DNA of 64,000 bases from CALJFL01 sp047633055 (GCA_047633055.1 JBLIEI010000003.1:1-64000); one strand, 5' to 3'. Positions 1 to 8,633 are shown, numbered from the stretch's first letter. Program-made: numbers and translations. The notes: generated from the sequence alone by a model not told the origin.

Positions 1-531
1 TTCAATGGCTTACTCAGAATTTCAGCGCTGGAATCAGGTGCGCTTCACACTGGCAATGCGGAGGTCGACCTGGTGGTGCTGCTGCAGGATGTTGTCGAAC
101 TGTATGAGCCGGTAGCCAGCGAGAAAAATATCGGTCTGAAACTGCATCTCCCTCCCACATTCCCTTACGCCGGTGACCGCGACCTGCTGTTTCAGATGGC
201 GGCGAATATCATTGATAACGCCATTAAGCATACATTCGAGGGTGGTACCATATCGGTGGCTCTGCACGATGGCGGTAGCGAGAGCTGTGCTATTGTTTTT
301 GGTGATTCGGGCCCGGGTATCGCCGCCTCAGATCGCAAAAATGTATTTCGTAGGTTTTACCGCATTGAATCGAGTCGCAGCGAGCAGCCCGGTCATGGAT
401 TGGGCTTGAGTCTGGTCCAGGCGATCGCCCAATATCACCGGGGATCAGTCAGTTTGAGTAGCAATAATCCCGGATTGCGAGTTAAGGTCAATCTTCCCGT
501 GGAGCTTACACCAGGCTTAAATGATCAGTAG
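1..531 (+). CDS. Sensor histidine kinase, C-terminal part (cut by window start)
   Basis: The reading frame is open from base 1, so only the end of the protein is visible. It shows the ATP-binding half of a histidine kinase: an N box (NIIDNAIKHT), a G1 box (DSGPGI) followed by an F box (FRRFYR), and a G2 box (GHGLGLSLVQAI). These form the HATPase_c fold that phosphorylates the upstream histidine in a two-component system. The opening residues FNGLLRISALESG match the region just after the phospho-accepting helix. The sensory part and partner response regulator lie outside the window, so the signal cannot be named. The last 26 bp overlap the end of the convergent gene on the other strand. Confidence 0.9.
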   Translation, partial: FNGLLRISALESGALHTGNAEVDLVVLLQDVVELYEPVASEKNIGLKLHLPPTFPYAGDRDLLFQMAANIIDNAIKHTFEGGTISVALHDGGSESCAIVFGDSGPGIAASDRKNVFRRFYRIESSRSEQPGHGLGLSLVQAIAQYHRGSVSLSSNNPGLRVKVNLPVELTPGLNDQ

Positions 532-1210
532 CCGGTACCGTTGGTTTTTCTTCTTTTTTGTACTGATCGTCCAACATATCGGCGCCATGGTCCGCCAACG
601 CTAACTCTGAAAGGTCCAGATCTGGCACTCCGGCAGGCTTCTGAGCGCAGTCGGAATAATCAGAATCTTCGGGAGACATCGAAATGCCAGTGGTGCCGGG
701 TGGCGGTGGCGGTGTGCCATTATCAAGATTGGGGATGTCCTCACCGACGTCACCCATGCTCAGATGATCGGTATCGGGCGCCGCCGGGGCAGCCGGTGTT
801 AAATCTGAGAGCCGCTCACCGGTGTCTGCAAGCGACAGGGCTGAGGTGTCGATTTCCAGTGCCTCTGTCTCAGGTCGCTCCTCCGGACGCAGCATATCAG
901 TACCGACAGGGGCGAGGTCGAAGTCTAGATTACTTTGCTCGTGAGCGGCTGGCTGGGCTGCTCTTATCACAGGCTTGGCGCCGACTTTTTTCATTGCCTG
1001 CTGGTACTTCACGGCGGTGCTCTTATCGCAACTCCGCTTGATCATCTGCGCGTCGCCACTAAACAGTTTATCCAGTGTGAGATCGTCGGCGTTAAACAGC
1101 TTCCCTAATTTCAGCCGCACCTGAGCGATGTCGTGGCCTTCAAGTACTACCCCGGCAAAGTAGATATTGTAGCGTTCGTCCATAGTCACAACTGCTGTCG
1201 ATTTTTTCAT
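506..1210 (-). CDS. Hypothetical protein with short repeated acidic motifs
   Basis: A 234-residue protein of no family I recognise. Residues 1-80 look like a compact folded domain (it begins MKKSTAVVTMDERYNIYFAG and is rich in Lys and Leu). The rest is low-complexity, acidic and proline-rich. In that tail a short motif recurs with variation: LAPVGTDML, LSLADTGERL, LSMGDVGEDI, LALADHGADM, and a final partial copy DHLSLV at the stop. There is no signal peptide or membrane segment. The gene is divergent from the AraC-type regulator, with an inverted repeat between them, and its 3' end overlaps the kinase gene by 26 bp. Function unknown; a scaffold or binding protein is only a guess. Confidence 0.7.
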   Translation of the reverse strand: MKKSTAVVTMDERYNIYFAGVVLEGHDIAQVRLKLGKLFNADDLTLDKLFSGDAQMIKRSCDKSTAVKYQQAMKKVGAKPVIRAAQPAAHEQSNLDFDLAPVGTDMLRPEERPETEALEIDTSALSLADTGERLSDLTPAAPAAPDTDHLSMGDVGEDIPNLDNGTPPPPPGTTGISMSPEDSDYSDCAQKPAGVPDLDLSELALADHGADMLDDQYKKEEKPTVPATDHLSLV

Positions 1211-1220
1211 TAGTGTACCT

Positions 1221-1251
1221 CGTTACTCTGAATGTTACATTATGAGTAACG
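1221..1251. promoter_or_regulatory. Inverted repeat / possible operator between divergent genes
   Basis: The arms CGTTACTC (1221-1228) and GAGTAACG (1244-1251) are perfect reverse complements. A further GTTAC copy lies between them, so the pentamer GTTAC/GTAAC occurs at 1222, 1234 and 1246, each exactly 12 bp apart. It sits between the start of the minus-strand hypothetical gene (1210) and the AraC-family gene (1297). That is a typical place for an operator controlling both; binding by the AraC regulator itself is inference. Confidence 0.45.
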
Positions 1252-1296
1252 ACACAGACTGCTGGTTGTTCTTTTGACACTGATTAGAAAAAGGGT

Positions 1297-2328
1297 ATGA
1301 GCGATCGCGTTCCTACACAGTTTGTCATTACCTTGCTACGCATGGTGGAGGATCGTGGCTACGACTTTAGCGGCATTCTCGCCGATTCTGGCCTCACGTT
1401 TGATCCGCTGCAGCCTCATGACCCAGCCTACAGTCGCGAGATCAGCGCGATGCAATACTCTCGGATCTATCAACACGTTCTCCATCTGATGCAGGATGAA
1501 ACCTTCGGACTGGCCGGTGATGAATTGGTAGCGCCCGGCGCCTTTCGGATGATGTGTTACTGCATTATCCCCTGTGAAAATCTGGGTCGGGCGATTACCC
1601 GGGCATCCGAGTTTTACAGAACCTTTTTTGACGAGCGAAGCCAGCTCTACGCGAACTTTTCTGAGCAGTTTGCGCGGGTCGGCTACAGCACTAAAATCGC
1701 GGCAGGATCGCAGCAGGTTGACGCGGCCGATGCTTACGGCCTGTCGATGTGGCACCGCTTTTTTGGTTGGTTATGCGGCAGACCGATAGCGCTAGAGCGA
1801 GTAGATTTTGTCGGTGAAGCGCCAGACCGTATCGAGAAATATGAAACGTTGTTTGCATGTCCCCTGAATTTCAATCAGTCGAAAGATTTGCTGTATTTTG
1901 ACAGTGCTTGTCTGGCATGGCCCGTGGTGCATACGGAGTACTCTTTGCGCGAATTTTTACGCACCGCGCCCTATCAATTGCTGATTATGGAAAATGATCC
2001 TGAGGGCGATAACGTGTCGGCCCAGGTCAGGGCCATGATGGGCCATGATTTCAGCAACGGTTTCCCGGGCTTCGAAACGATCAGTAGTGCGCTCAGTATG
2101 TCTGCGCCCACGTTGCGCAGACGCCTCAAAAGAGAGGGCACCACCTTCCAACAGCTTAAAGACACGGTGCGATGCGAGGCAGCCAAGCTGTCACTGGATC
2201 GTCCTGAGTTATCGATCAATGAGGTGGCCCTGCAAATGGGTTTTACTGATCCTAGTGCCTTTCATCGCTCGTTTAAAAAGTGGACAAGTCAGACCCCGGG
2301 TCAGTTCAGAGCCAGCCGACGTAGATAG
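1297..2328 (+). CDS. AraC-family transcriptional regulator
   Basis: A 343-residue DNA-binding regulator. Residues about 10-200 resemble the Arabinose_bd-type ligand domain found in OruR/ArgR-like AraC proteins. The C-terminal hundred residues form the double helix-turn-helix: LSMSAPTLRRRLKREG, then the signature LSINEVALQMGFTDPSAFHR followed by FKKWTSQTPGQFR. The ATG at 1297 follows an AAAAAGGG ribosome-binding site. Proteins of this subgroup usually activate a catabolic gene set in response to a small molecule. No catabolic operon adjoins it here, so the ligand and targets are unknown. The upstream inverted repeat could be its own operator. Confidence 0.9.
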   Translation: MSDRVPTQFVITLLRMVEDRGYDFSGILADSGLTFDPLQPHDPAYSREISAMQYSRIYQHVLHLMQDETFGLAGDELVAPGAFRMMCYCIIPCENLGRAITRASEFYRTFFDERSQLYANFSEQFARVGYSTKIAAGSQQVDAADAYGLSMWHRFFGWLCGRPIALERVDFVGEAPDRIEKYETLFACPLNFNQSKDLLYFDSACLAWPVVHTEYSLREFLRTAPYQLLIMENDPEGDNVSAQVRAMMGHDFSNGFPGFETISSALSMSAPTLRRRLKREGTTFQQLKDTVRCEAAKLSLDRPELSINEVALQMGFTDPSAFHRSFKKWTSQTPGQFRASRRR

Positions 2329-2463
2329 AAGACCCGGCGCGGTCCTTGTCTCCCGGGCTATGCTGGCGGTTTCACCAAATTTGGCAGACTTGCCCAATTC
2401 CGCCTGAACTGGCTGCGGCGCAGATGCTCAGCTATACTCGTGCCGCAAATTATGGAGGTAACT

Positions 2464-2781
2464 ATGTCCATCCAGCAGCAGATAGAAGAGCGCCTTAGGC
2501 AGTTTTTGACGCCAACCCACCTGACGGTTGTCAACGAGAGCCATCAGCACAATGTGCCGGCCAACTCCGAAACGCATTTTAAGGTTGTTGCAGTCAGTCC
2601 GGCTTTTCAAGGGAAACGGCAGGTAGCGCGACATCAGCTGATTTATGGTGTCTTAGCGGAGCAATTGGCAGGTCCTGTACACGCGCTGGCTCTGCACACC
2701 TACTCGCCCGAAGAGTGGCAAGTGCGTGAGGACGATGCACCGGTGTCTCCCGAGTGTCTTGGTGGCAGTGGCGGAGCATGA
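2464..2781 (+). CDS. bolA: BolA family protein
   Basis: A 105-residue BolA-type protein. The family pattern NESHQHN near residue 30 and the helix VARHQLIYGVLAEQL are both visible; the conserved histidines bind [2Fe-2S] clusters together with monothiol glutaredoxins. BolA proteins act in iron homeostasis and in morphology and stress responses. An in-frame ATG exists at 2440, but the ATG at 2464 has a strong GGAGGT Shine-Dalgarno seven bases upstream and fits the family length, so it is chosen. trhO follows after one base, suggesting co-transcription. The short C-terminal extension (SPECLGGSGGA) is not conserved in the family as I know it. Confidence 0.9.
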   Translation: MSIQQQIEERLRQFLTPTHLTVVNESHQHNVPANSETHFKVVAVSPAFQGKRQVARHQLIYGVLAEQLAGPVHALALHTYSPEEWQVREDDAPVSPECLGGSGGA

Positions 2782-2782
2782 C

Positions 2783-3754
2783 ATGGCGTTAGACTCCGCC
2801 ACTGACTTCGTTGTAGCGGCTTTGTACAAGTTTGTGGCACTTCCGGATTATCACGAGTTTCGAGAGCGGCTCCTCGATGCCTGCCTGCAAGCGGAAACCA
2901 GAGGCACACTGCTACTGGCACCTGAGGGTATTAACGGCACGATCGCCGGCACCCGCGAGAGTATAGATGCAGTCATGGGCTTTCTGCGTAGAGACAGTCG
3001 TATGGCCGACTTGAAGGCCAAGGAGTCCTTCGATGATCACATGCCGTTCTACCGAATGAAGGTCAAGCTCAAAAAAGAGATTGTTACTATGGGCATTGAC
3101 GATATTGATCCCAATAAAGCCGTTGGTACCTATGTCAAACCCCAGGACTGGAATACACTGATCGCTGACCCTGAGGTGTTGCTAATAGATACACGCAATG
3201 ACTATGAGTTCGGCATTGGCACATTTCGCGGTGCAGTTGACCCTAACACCACAACCTTCAGAGAGTTCCCTGCATACGTGCGCGAGAACCTCGACCCGGC
3301 TAGACAGAGAAAGGTCGCTATGTTTTGCACTGGTGGAATCCGCTGCGAGAAAGCCTCCGCTTTTATGTTGAAGGAGGGCTTTGAAGAGGTTTATCACCTT
3401 GAAGGCGGTATTCTGAAATATCTTGAGGAAGTGCCGGAACAGGACAGCGCATGGGAGGGCGAGTGCTTTGTCTTCGATAACCGTGTTGCGGTAAATCACC
3501 AGTTAGAAAAGGGTCACTATGATCAGTGCTATGGTTGTCGCCACCCCATTACCGAGGAAGACAAGCTATCGAAAAAGTATCAAAAGGGCATCCGTTGCCC
3601 CCGCTGTTTCGATTCGCTGAGCGATGATCAGAAACAGCGGTTTGCTGAACGGCAAAAGCAAATTGAGCTGGCTGCAAAAAGAGGTGAGACACATGTTGGT
3701 GCTGCGCCGCTGGCCCTGCAGGAGCCGCGACCTGAGCAGGTTGAGGGATACTAG
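2783..3754 (+). CDS. trhO: tRNA uridine(34) hydroxylase TrhO (rhodanese-like, YceA)
   Basis: A 323-residue UPF0176/YceA protein. TrhO hydroxylates U34 of certain tRNAs in an oxygen-dependent way, giving 5-hydroxyuridine on the way to cmo5U. An N-terminal ferredoxin-like domain is followed by a rhodanese domain with the active-site loop CTGGIRCEK (first Cys near residue 182). A Cys-rich tail follows (CYGCRHP and RCPRCF), typical of the family and possibly metal-binding. The frame extends upstream into bolA, but the ATG at 2783, one base after the bolA stop, gives the family start (ALYKF close to the N terminus). The residues after about 300 are charged and variable. Confidence 0.93.
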   Translation: MALDSATDFVVAALYKFVALPDYHEFRERLLDACLQAETRGTLLLAPEGINGTIAGTRESIDAVMGFLRRDSRMADLKAKESFDDHMPFYRMKVKLKKEIVTMGIDDIDPNKAVGTYVKPQDWNTLIADPEVLLIDTRNDYEFGIGTFRGAVDPNTTTFREFPAYVRENLDPARQRKVAMFCTGGIRCEKASAFMLKEGFEEVYHLEGGILKYLEEVPEQDSAWEGECFVFDNRVAVNHQLEKGHYDQCYGCRHPITEEDKLSKKYQKGIRCPRCFDSLSDDQKQRFAERQKQIELAAKRGETHVGAAPLALQEPRPEQVEGY

Positions 3755-3781
3755 CCGTTCACGCAAAGGCTTTTGCGGTGC

Positions 3782-4573
3782 TTATCGTATATACCGATTC
3801 AGTACTGAGCGAAAGTTGGAGACCGGAACAAAGGTGCTGGTGCCTTGACTGTCTCCCTCTGAGATGACGCCCGCGAATACGGCAGCACCGCTCGCCGAAT
3901 AGGCCACCACAGCACCACCTGAAGCACCTTTGTAGGCCTGGCAATTACTGCTCGTGCTATATTCGCCTCTAATTATCGATTGGCAATTTGTGTGATAGGT
4001 AAGTGCGGCACCGGAGGCGCCCAGTCCAGGATCGCGAGAGTAGCCCGCCATCGACACTGTTTTGCTGTGCACTGCGTTCGACCCGGCCAGCACCATGCCC
4101 AGCGGTTGATCGGGATGGGGTGTTCGTTCAACCAGTTCCAGAATCGCCCAGTCTGCATTCATGCTGCCACCATCGATAATAGGGCGGACCTCAAGGATGA
4201 GATCCTCGTCGCCAGAAACATTCAGGTTAAACGTGATGGTGTGGCTAAGATCTTTATAGAACTCGAGGCAGTGCCATGCTGTAATAATGTAACTGGCACG
4301 CTGGCCCGGTAAACCTACCAAGGTTGCGCTGCAGTTCTCCCGGTGATGAACTCTGCGACCGTTGTCATATTTTATCCCCGGAACATCCAGCTTTCCCACT
4401 GACTGCAACCATTTAGGCGATGCTTCGCTATAGACTTCGCGTAGCTCCGGGTTGCCTGGATCAGCAAAGCTGGTAGAAATTGCTACCGCTAAAGACAAAA
4501 GTAGGACCACGGTTTGCAGAAGTAATGTGATTAGGGAAATGTTGTTGCTGGAAAATTTCGCGCTTTGTGCCAT
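3782..4573 (-). CDS. Secreted trypsin-like serine protease
   Basis: A 263-residue exported protease of the chymotrypsin/S1 (V8-like) fold. A hydrophobic segment (residues about 12-36, ending TSFA) is a probable Sec signal peptide. The triad can be read: His101 in ITAWHC, Asp141 in ADWAIL, and Ser218 in KGASGGAV. Cysteines near 81, 102, 197 and 211 could form disulfides in the periplasm or medium. Proteins like this resemble the lysyl endopeptidase-like secreted proteases of marine bacteria; the cleavage specificity cannot be judged. It is monocistronic, convergent with trhO, with about 258 bp of upstream sequence. Confidence 0.85.
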   Translation of the reverse strand: MAQSAKFSSNNISLITLLLQTVVLLLSLAVAISTSFADPGNPELREVYSEASPKWLQSVGKLDVPGIKYDNGRRVHHRENCSATLVGLPGQRASYIITAWHCLEFYKDLSHTITFNLNVSGDEDLILEVRPIIDGGSMNADWAILELVERTPHPDQPLGMVLAGSNAVHSKTVSMAGYSRDPGLGASGAALTYHTNCQSIIRGEYSTSSNCQAYKGASGGAVVAYSASGAAVFAGVISEGDSQGTSTFVPVSNFRSVLNRYIR

Positions 4574-4831
4574 TGCTACTACTGCCTTCTCAGCCTGCGG
4601 CTGGCATCACTTGAACCTGAGCCAGGAATACTAGAGGATATCCGAGGCCGCTGCAAAATCAATGAGACACAAACGCGGCGTCGAATTTTGTCGCCTCGCT
4701 TGCGCCAGTATAGACTTTATTGCTGGGCCCTTAGTATCTTAGTGACTACCATATACCTCAAACAGAGGATGTAACGCCGAGAGCGGAAAATATAGACTTT
4801 CGGCCCTGATCATCAACTTGGAACAGAATCG

Positions 4832-5665
4832 ATGTCGACGATTGGAGTACTGCCTGAAGGCCGTTACGCAAAGTGTGACAATGGCCAGCGCATCCACTAC
4901 CTTGATGAAGGCGACGGTGAGATAGTCGTATTTCTCCACGGCTCCGGCCCCGGTGCCAGTGGCCATAGTAACTTCAAGGGAAATTATCCTGAACTGGTCG
5001 CTGCCGGATATCGCTGTGTTGTTCCAGACCTAATTGGTTACGGATTTTCTGACAAGCCTGATGATTGTGACTACCCATTGTCGTTTTTTGTCGATTGCGT
5101 TAAACAGACCCTCGATATCGCCGGGGTAACCCGTTGCGCTGTCGTAGGCAACTCTCTGGGAGGTGCGATTGCCATCGGGCTGGCGCTGGAGTATCCGGAT
5201 TTAGTCAGCAAACTGGTCCTTATGGCTCCTGGAGGACTCAGTGAGCTGGCCGAGTACCAAAAAATGCCCGGGATGCAGAAAATGTTCCAGGTGTTTGGTT
5301 CTGGTCAGGCCGTTACTCCTGAGGTTATGAAGGATTTGTTTGCCACCAGTTTGATGCACGATCCCGCTCATGCAACCGACGAACTGGTGGCCGAACGCAT
5401 GCAGATCATGCAGATTATGAACGGCCACGTCATGGCGACTATGCAGGTTCCAGTTTTAACGGATCGCCTGACAGAATTAGCCTGTCCGGTGCTCGGGTTC
5501 TGGGGGTTGAATGAAAAAATGATGCCGGAAGAGGGTGTGCGAGCACTCACTGAGCACACACGGCATTTGCGCTTGGTGCTGGTATCGGAATGCGGTCATT
5601 GGGTTATGGTTGAGCATGCCGGTATGTTCAATCGAGCCTGTCTCGATTTTCTCGCGCACGATTAG
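4832..5665 (+). CDS. Alpha/beta hydrolase (meta-cleavage-hydrolase-like)
   Basis: A 277-residue alpha/beta hydrolase resembling MhpC/BphD, enzymes that cleave C-C bonds in ring-fission products. Visible are the oxyanion loop HGSGPGASG (residues 36-44), the nucleophile elbow GNSLGG with Ser108, and the C-terminal CGHW histidine (His256). The usual acid motif W-G-x-x-D reads WGLNE, with Glu228 where Asp is normal; Glu can serve as the acid in this fold, so activity is not excluded. The start at 4832 has no strong ribosome-binding site. The nearest gene that might act in the same pathway is the extradiol-dioxygenase-like protein at 62-63 kb, far away. The substrate is unknown. Confidence 0.85.
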   Translation: MSTIGVLPEGRYAKCDNGQRIHYLDEGDGEIVVFLHGSGPGASGHSNFKGNYPELVAAGYRCVVPDLIGYGFSDKPDDCDYPLSFFVDCVKQTLDIAGVTRCAVVGNSLGGAIAIGLALEYPDLVSKLVLMAPGGLSELAEYQKMPGMQKMFQVFGSGQAVTPEVMKDLFATSLMHDPAHATDELVAERMQIMQIMNGHVMATMQVPVLTDRLTELACPVLGFWGLNEKMMPEEGVRALTEHTRHLRLVLVSECGHWVMVEHAGMFNRACLDFLAHD

Positions 5666-5749
5666 ACTTTTTAAATTAAAGACGGAGTTGACTCCTCAAG
5701 CTGCTGCGCTAGGGTGGGGCCCTGTGTTTACTTGAAGCAAGGGGCCGCC

Positions 5750-6418
5750 GTGAGTGACTTACAACTTGTCATTGGAAATCGAAACTATTCCAGCTGGTCG
5801 CTGCGGGCTTGGCTCGCATTGCGTAAGACCGGTGTCGAATTCGAAACTGTAGTGCTACCTCTGGACACCCCGGAATTTACCAAGCGTATCGCGGAGTATT
5901 CCCCCAGCGGTCGGGTACCAGTGCTGTGGCACGAGGGACTGTGTGTCTGGGACTCCCTGGCAATTGCCGAATACGTTAACGAGCAATTCGCTGAAGGTCG
6001 CTTATGGCCTGAAGATTCCGCCAGCCGAGCGCTTGGCCGTTCTATGATTGCCGAAATGCATAGCGGCTTCACCCAATTGCGCATGCGCATGCCGATGAAT
6101 TGTCGTGCAAGCAATCGCATCATTGACATGGACGCCAGCCTACAGACAGATTTGGACAGGATGTGGACGCTCTGGTCGGACAGCCTGACCAGTCACGCTG
6201 ACGCCGGCTCTTGGTTGTTGGGTGAATTCAGTATTGCTGATGCCATGTTTGCCCCGGTGGTGATGCGTTTCCAGGCTTACGCACTAAAATTACCCGCAGA
6301 TATTAAGAGTTACTGTGATCACGCTCTCGACGATGAACATCTGCAGGAGTGGTTGCGCGACGCCTCCCAGGAAACATGGGTGGTTGTAGCAGATGAGGCG
6401 GGTGTCGACCCCGAGTGA
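5750..6418 (+). CDS. Glutathione S-transferase family protein
   Basis: A 222-residue GST. The thioredoxin-like N-terminal domain begins LVIGNRNYSSWSLRAW, a pattern typical of one bacterial GST branch in which the Ser-rich loop binds glutathione. The motif GRVPVLWHEG (cis-Pro) and the E-S-like WDSLAIAEY follow. The C-terminal half is the all-helical domain (FSIADAMFAPVVMRF). The GTG at 5750 is chosen because it puts the first beta strand at the usual distance; an upstream GTG at 5714 would add twelve unlikely residues. The stop overlaps the start of the TSUP permease gene by four bases, so the two are probably co-translated. Confidence 0.88.
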   Translation: MSDLQLVIGNRNYSSWSLRAWLALRKTGVEFETVVLPLDTPEFTKRIAEYSPSGRVPVLWHEGLCVWDSLAIAEYVNEQFAEGRLWPEDSASRALGRSMIAEMHSGFTQLRMRMPMNCRASNRIIDMDASLQTDLDRMWTLWSDSLTSHADAGSWLLGEFSIADAMFAPVVMRFQAYALKLPADIKSYCDHALDDEHLQEWLRDASQETWVVVADEAGVDPE

Positions 6419-7137
6419 CAGAGCTCTATTTAATCCCTGTTGCTTTTATGACCTCTTGTCTGGCGGGGGTGATAGGCATGGGCGGCGGCGTTTTGTTAAT
6501 CGCGATGATGCCCGGCCTTATTCCAGCGGGCGCAATAGTTCCTCTGCATGCCATTACCCAACTTGCCAGTAATGGATCAAGAGCCGCTTTTGGCTGGCGT
6601 GAAATTAACTGGTCTCTGATTGCTCCCGTATTGATTGGCGCTTTCGCAGGTGCCGCAGCAGGCGGGAGAATCTATGTCAGTCTTGATCTGCACTGGCTGC
6701 CCGCGATAATTGGTCTTTTTATTCTTGTAGTGACCTGGTTACCACTGCCAAAACCTGGCGGGGGTGGCCAAGCAGCGCTGGTGTTGTTGGGTTTTTACCA
6801 GACCGGCGTTGGGATGGTGGCAGGTGCTACGGGCCCGTTAGGGGGGGCAGTGCTGGCTCGCCACAACATTGAACGGGATTGGCTGGTGGTCAATACGGCG
6901 GTTTATATGAGCATCAACCATGCCCTTAAAGTGGCAGCCTTCGCCATTCTGGGTTTTAGCTTTTCACCGTGGTTGTTACTGATCGCTGGCATGATCGTAG
7001 CCAGCACTGTGGGCTCCTGGGCGGGAACACGTCTGCGTCAGTATGTTCCTCAGCTGGACTTTCAGCGATGGTTTAAAATCTTGATGACGCTTCTTGCAGT
7101 GCGGATGATCGCCCTGTCATTGCTGCAGCCCAGTTAA
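6415..7137 (+). CDS. TSUP family (TauE/SafE-type) membrane permease
   Basis: A 240-residue integral membrane protein with about seven or eight hydrophobic segments. It has the two TSUP repeats, each opening with a glycine-rich stretch (GVIGMGGG near the N terminus, GATGPLGGA at mid-protein). The family moves small anions such as sulfite, sulfoacetate or other organosulfonates across the inner membrane. The substrate here cannot be deduced. It starts with GTG inside the stop of the GST gene (GTGA overlap). Coupling with a GST suggests, but does not show, a role in export of a thiol or sulfur compound. Confidence 0.88.
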   Translation: MTELYLIPVAFMTSCLAGVIGMGGGVLLIAMMPGLIPAGAIVPLHAITQLASNGSRAAFGWREINWSLIAPVLIGAFAGAAAGGRIYVSLDLHWLPAIIGLFILVVTWLPLPKPGGGGQAALVLLGFYQTGVGMVAGATGPLGGAVLARHNIERDWLVVNTAVYMSINHALKVAAFAILGFSFSPWLLLIAGMIVASTVGSWAGTRLRQYVPQLDFQRWFKILMTLLAVRMIALSLLQPS

Positions 7138-7236
7138 TAGCTTGGTGGCCACCGATAATGTTCGTCGTGTCCGCCGTGTGTGGAGTTCGTCAGGTCGACT
7201 AATAACCACCGGTAACCCGTAAAGAGGAGAGTATGA

Positions 7237-7899
7237 ATGCGCAGTGTTTTGCCGATACTAATGTTGCTGGCCGCCTGCAGTTCCGGTACGGCACGTGAGC
7301 GAGACCATCCCTTTTTGCCTGATCAACGGCAACTGGCCAAAACGCTGGTCTATGAATGTTTGGGTTATGAATTTATTGCGCGCCTGGGGCCCGGGGAGAT
7401 GGCAGTTTGGCTGCGGGACGAATACTTGATTCTGTCACAGGTGCGCAGTGCATCCGGGGTGAAGTATCAGGAGGGCAACGTCATCTTCTGGACCAAAGGC
7501 GAGGAAACTACTCTGTTTCTCGGTGGGCAACGCCATGGTGAGTGTTCGGTGAACGCGCAGCGAGCTCCCTGGGAAGACGCCAGACGGCGCGGCATAAGTT
7601 TCCGGGCTGCTGGTAATGAGCCAGGCTGGGTACTGGAAATAAGCGATGAGAAACAATTATTGTTCGTGGGTGATTACGGCATGAACCGCGTATTGACACC
7701 GGACCCCGGCGCGCAAGCGATCGCGGATGGCCGCATTTATCACGCTATCACTGAAGCCAACGAATTAATTGTCGAGATCGAGGATAATGAATGTCGGGAT
7801 TCTAAGACTGGCGCGAACTATCCCAGCGAGATCTCCGTTACGCTCAATGGTGAACAGTTTTCCGGTTGTGGAATGGTGCTGGATTATCCTTGGAAATAA
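7237..7899 (+). CDS. Lipoprotein with MliC-like and COG3650-like domains
   Basis: A 220-residue predicted lipoprotein. The N terminus MRSVLPILMLLAACSS carries a lipobox (LAAC), so it should be lipid-anchored in the envelope. The first half (residues about 35-105) matches the MliC family of membrane-bound C-type lysozyme inhibitors: YEC near the start, then RSASGVKYQEG, FWTKGEE and a later Cys before PWEDARRRG. The second half has FRAAGNEPGWVLEI, typical of the COG3650 domain often fused to MliC in marine Gammaproteobacteria. An AAAGAGGAG ribosome-binding site precedes the start, with an out-of-frame ATG four bases before it. A role in protecting peptidoglycan is inference from the family. Confidence 0.8.
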   Translation: MRSVLPILMLLAACSSGTARERDHPFLPDQRQLAKTLVYECLGYEFIARLGPGEMAVWLRDEYLILSQVRSASGVKYQEGNVIFWTKGEETTLFLGGQRHGECSVNAQRAPWEDARRRGISFRAAGNEPGWVLEISDEKQLLFVGDYGMNRVLTPDPGAQAIADGRIYHAITEANELIVEIEDNECRDSKTGANYPSEISVTLNGEQFSGCGMVLDYPWK

Positions 7900-7925
7900 T
7901 ATGAAGTATTATATTTGTTGGTAAT

Positions 7926-8633
7926 TCAGTGGGTGTGATTGCGCTGTTCAGTGCCCGTGCCGACAGCCTCTGTGTGCTGATGGTCACTGTGACTGGCGGT
8001 AAGGTAAAGCGACACCAAACCACTGAGTATCAGTAATGATGCGATAATAATTTTCAGCCCCCGCCTGCGTAAAAACGCCTGCAATTGCTGAGCTCCCATG
8101 CTGGTTGCCAGCATGGCGGGCAGCGTGCCCAGACCAAACACCAGCATCAGGCCTGCAGATTCCAATGGGCTTTGCGCCGTAGCGGCCCAGGCCAGACTGC
8201 TATAGATCAGACCACAGGGCATTAAGCCCCAGCACAGGCCCAACGCTAGTCCATGCCTCCAGTGACGTACAGGCAGCCATTTCGCTCCCAGGCGCTGAAC
8301 CGGTCGCCAGATAATCGCGCCCACTTGTTCCAGTTTAGCGAGGCCGCGCCACCAGTTGCCAATATATAAGCCCATGGCAATAAGCAGAATGCCAGCGAGA
8401 TAGCGCAGGGCCAGTGCCCAGCTGTCGAAGTGCAGGCTGCCGGTGAGCAGTCCCACGAGGGCGCCCAGAACTGTATAGCTACCGATTCGACCACTGTGAT
8501 AGGCAAGGATAGTTCCTATGGAGCTTTGTTTTCCCATACTGAGAGCGCTGGCTATTCCCCCACACATCCCCAGGCAGTGGCCAGCGCCAGCGAGTCCCAA
8601 AACGAAAGCTGCAACTAGATCGATCTGACTCAA
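7926..8633 (-). CDS. DsbD_2/SafE-like membrane protein of the cbb3 cluster
   Basis: A 235-residue protein with six hydrophobic segments. The first carries GHCLGMCGG, the Cys-containing signature of the UreH/DsbD transmembrane (DsbD_2) family. A matching second-half motif is CWGLMPCGLIYS. Such genes regularly close ccoGHIS clusters and are thought to help copper or thiol handling during oxidase assembly. The C-terminal tail is rich in His (SHSDHQHTE and RNHTH), which could bind metal. It overlaps ccoS by four bases, so it is part of the same operon. It remains intact although several upstream oxidase genes are disrupted. Confidence 0.85.
   Translation of the reverse strand: MSQIDLVAAFVLGLAGAGHCLGMCGGIASALSMGKQSSIGTILAYHSGRIGSYTVLGALVGLLTGSLHFDSWALALRYLAGILLIAMGLYIGNWWRGLAKLEQVGAIIWRPVQRLGAKWLPVRHWRHGLALGLCWGLMPCGLIYSSLAWAATAQSPLESAGLMLVFGLGTLPAMLATSMGAQQLQAFLRRRGLKIIIASLLILSGLVSLYLTASHSDHQHTEAVGTGTEQRNHTH

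Noticed and set aside
541..1041. 166-codon plus-strand frame opposite the repeat-bearing hypothetical gene
   Set aside because: Arg/Cys/His-rich composition typical of antisense frames, no start signal.
7905..7925. Terminator between the MliC-like and SafE-like genes
   Set aside because: Only a six-bp A/T stem with a poor T tract; not strong enough to call.
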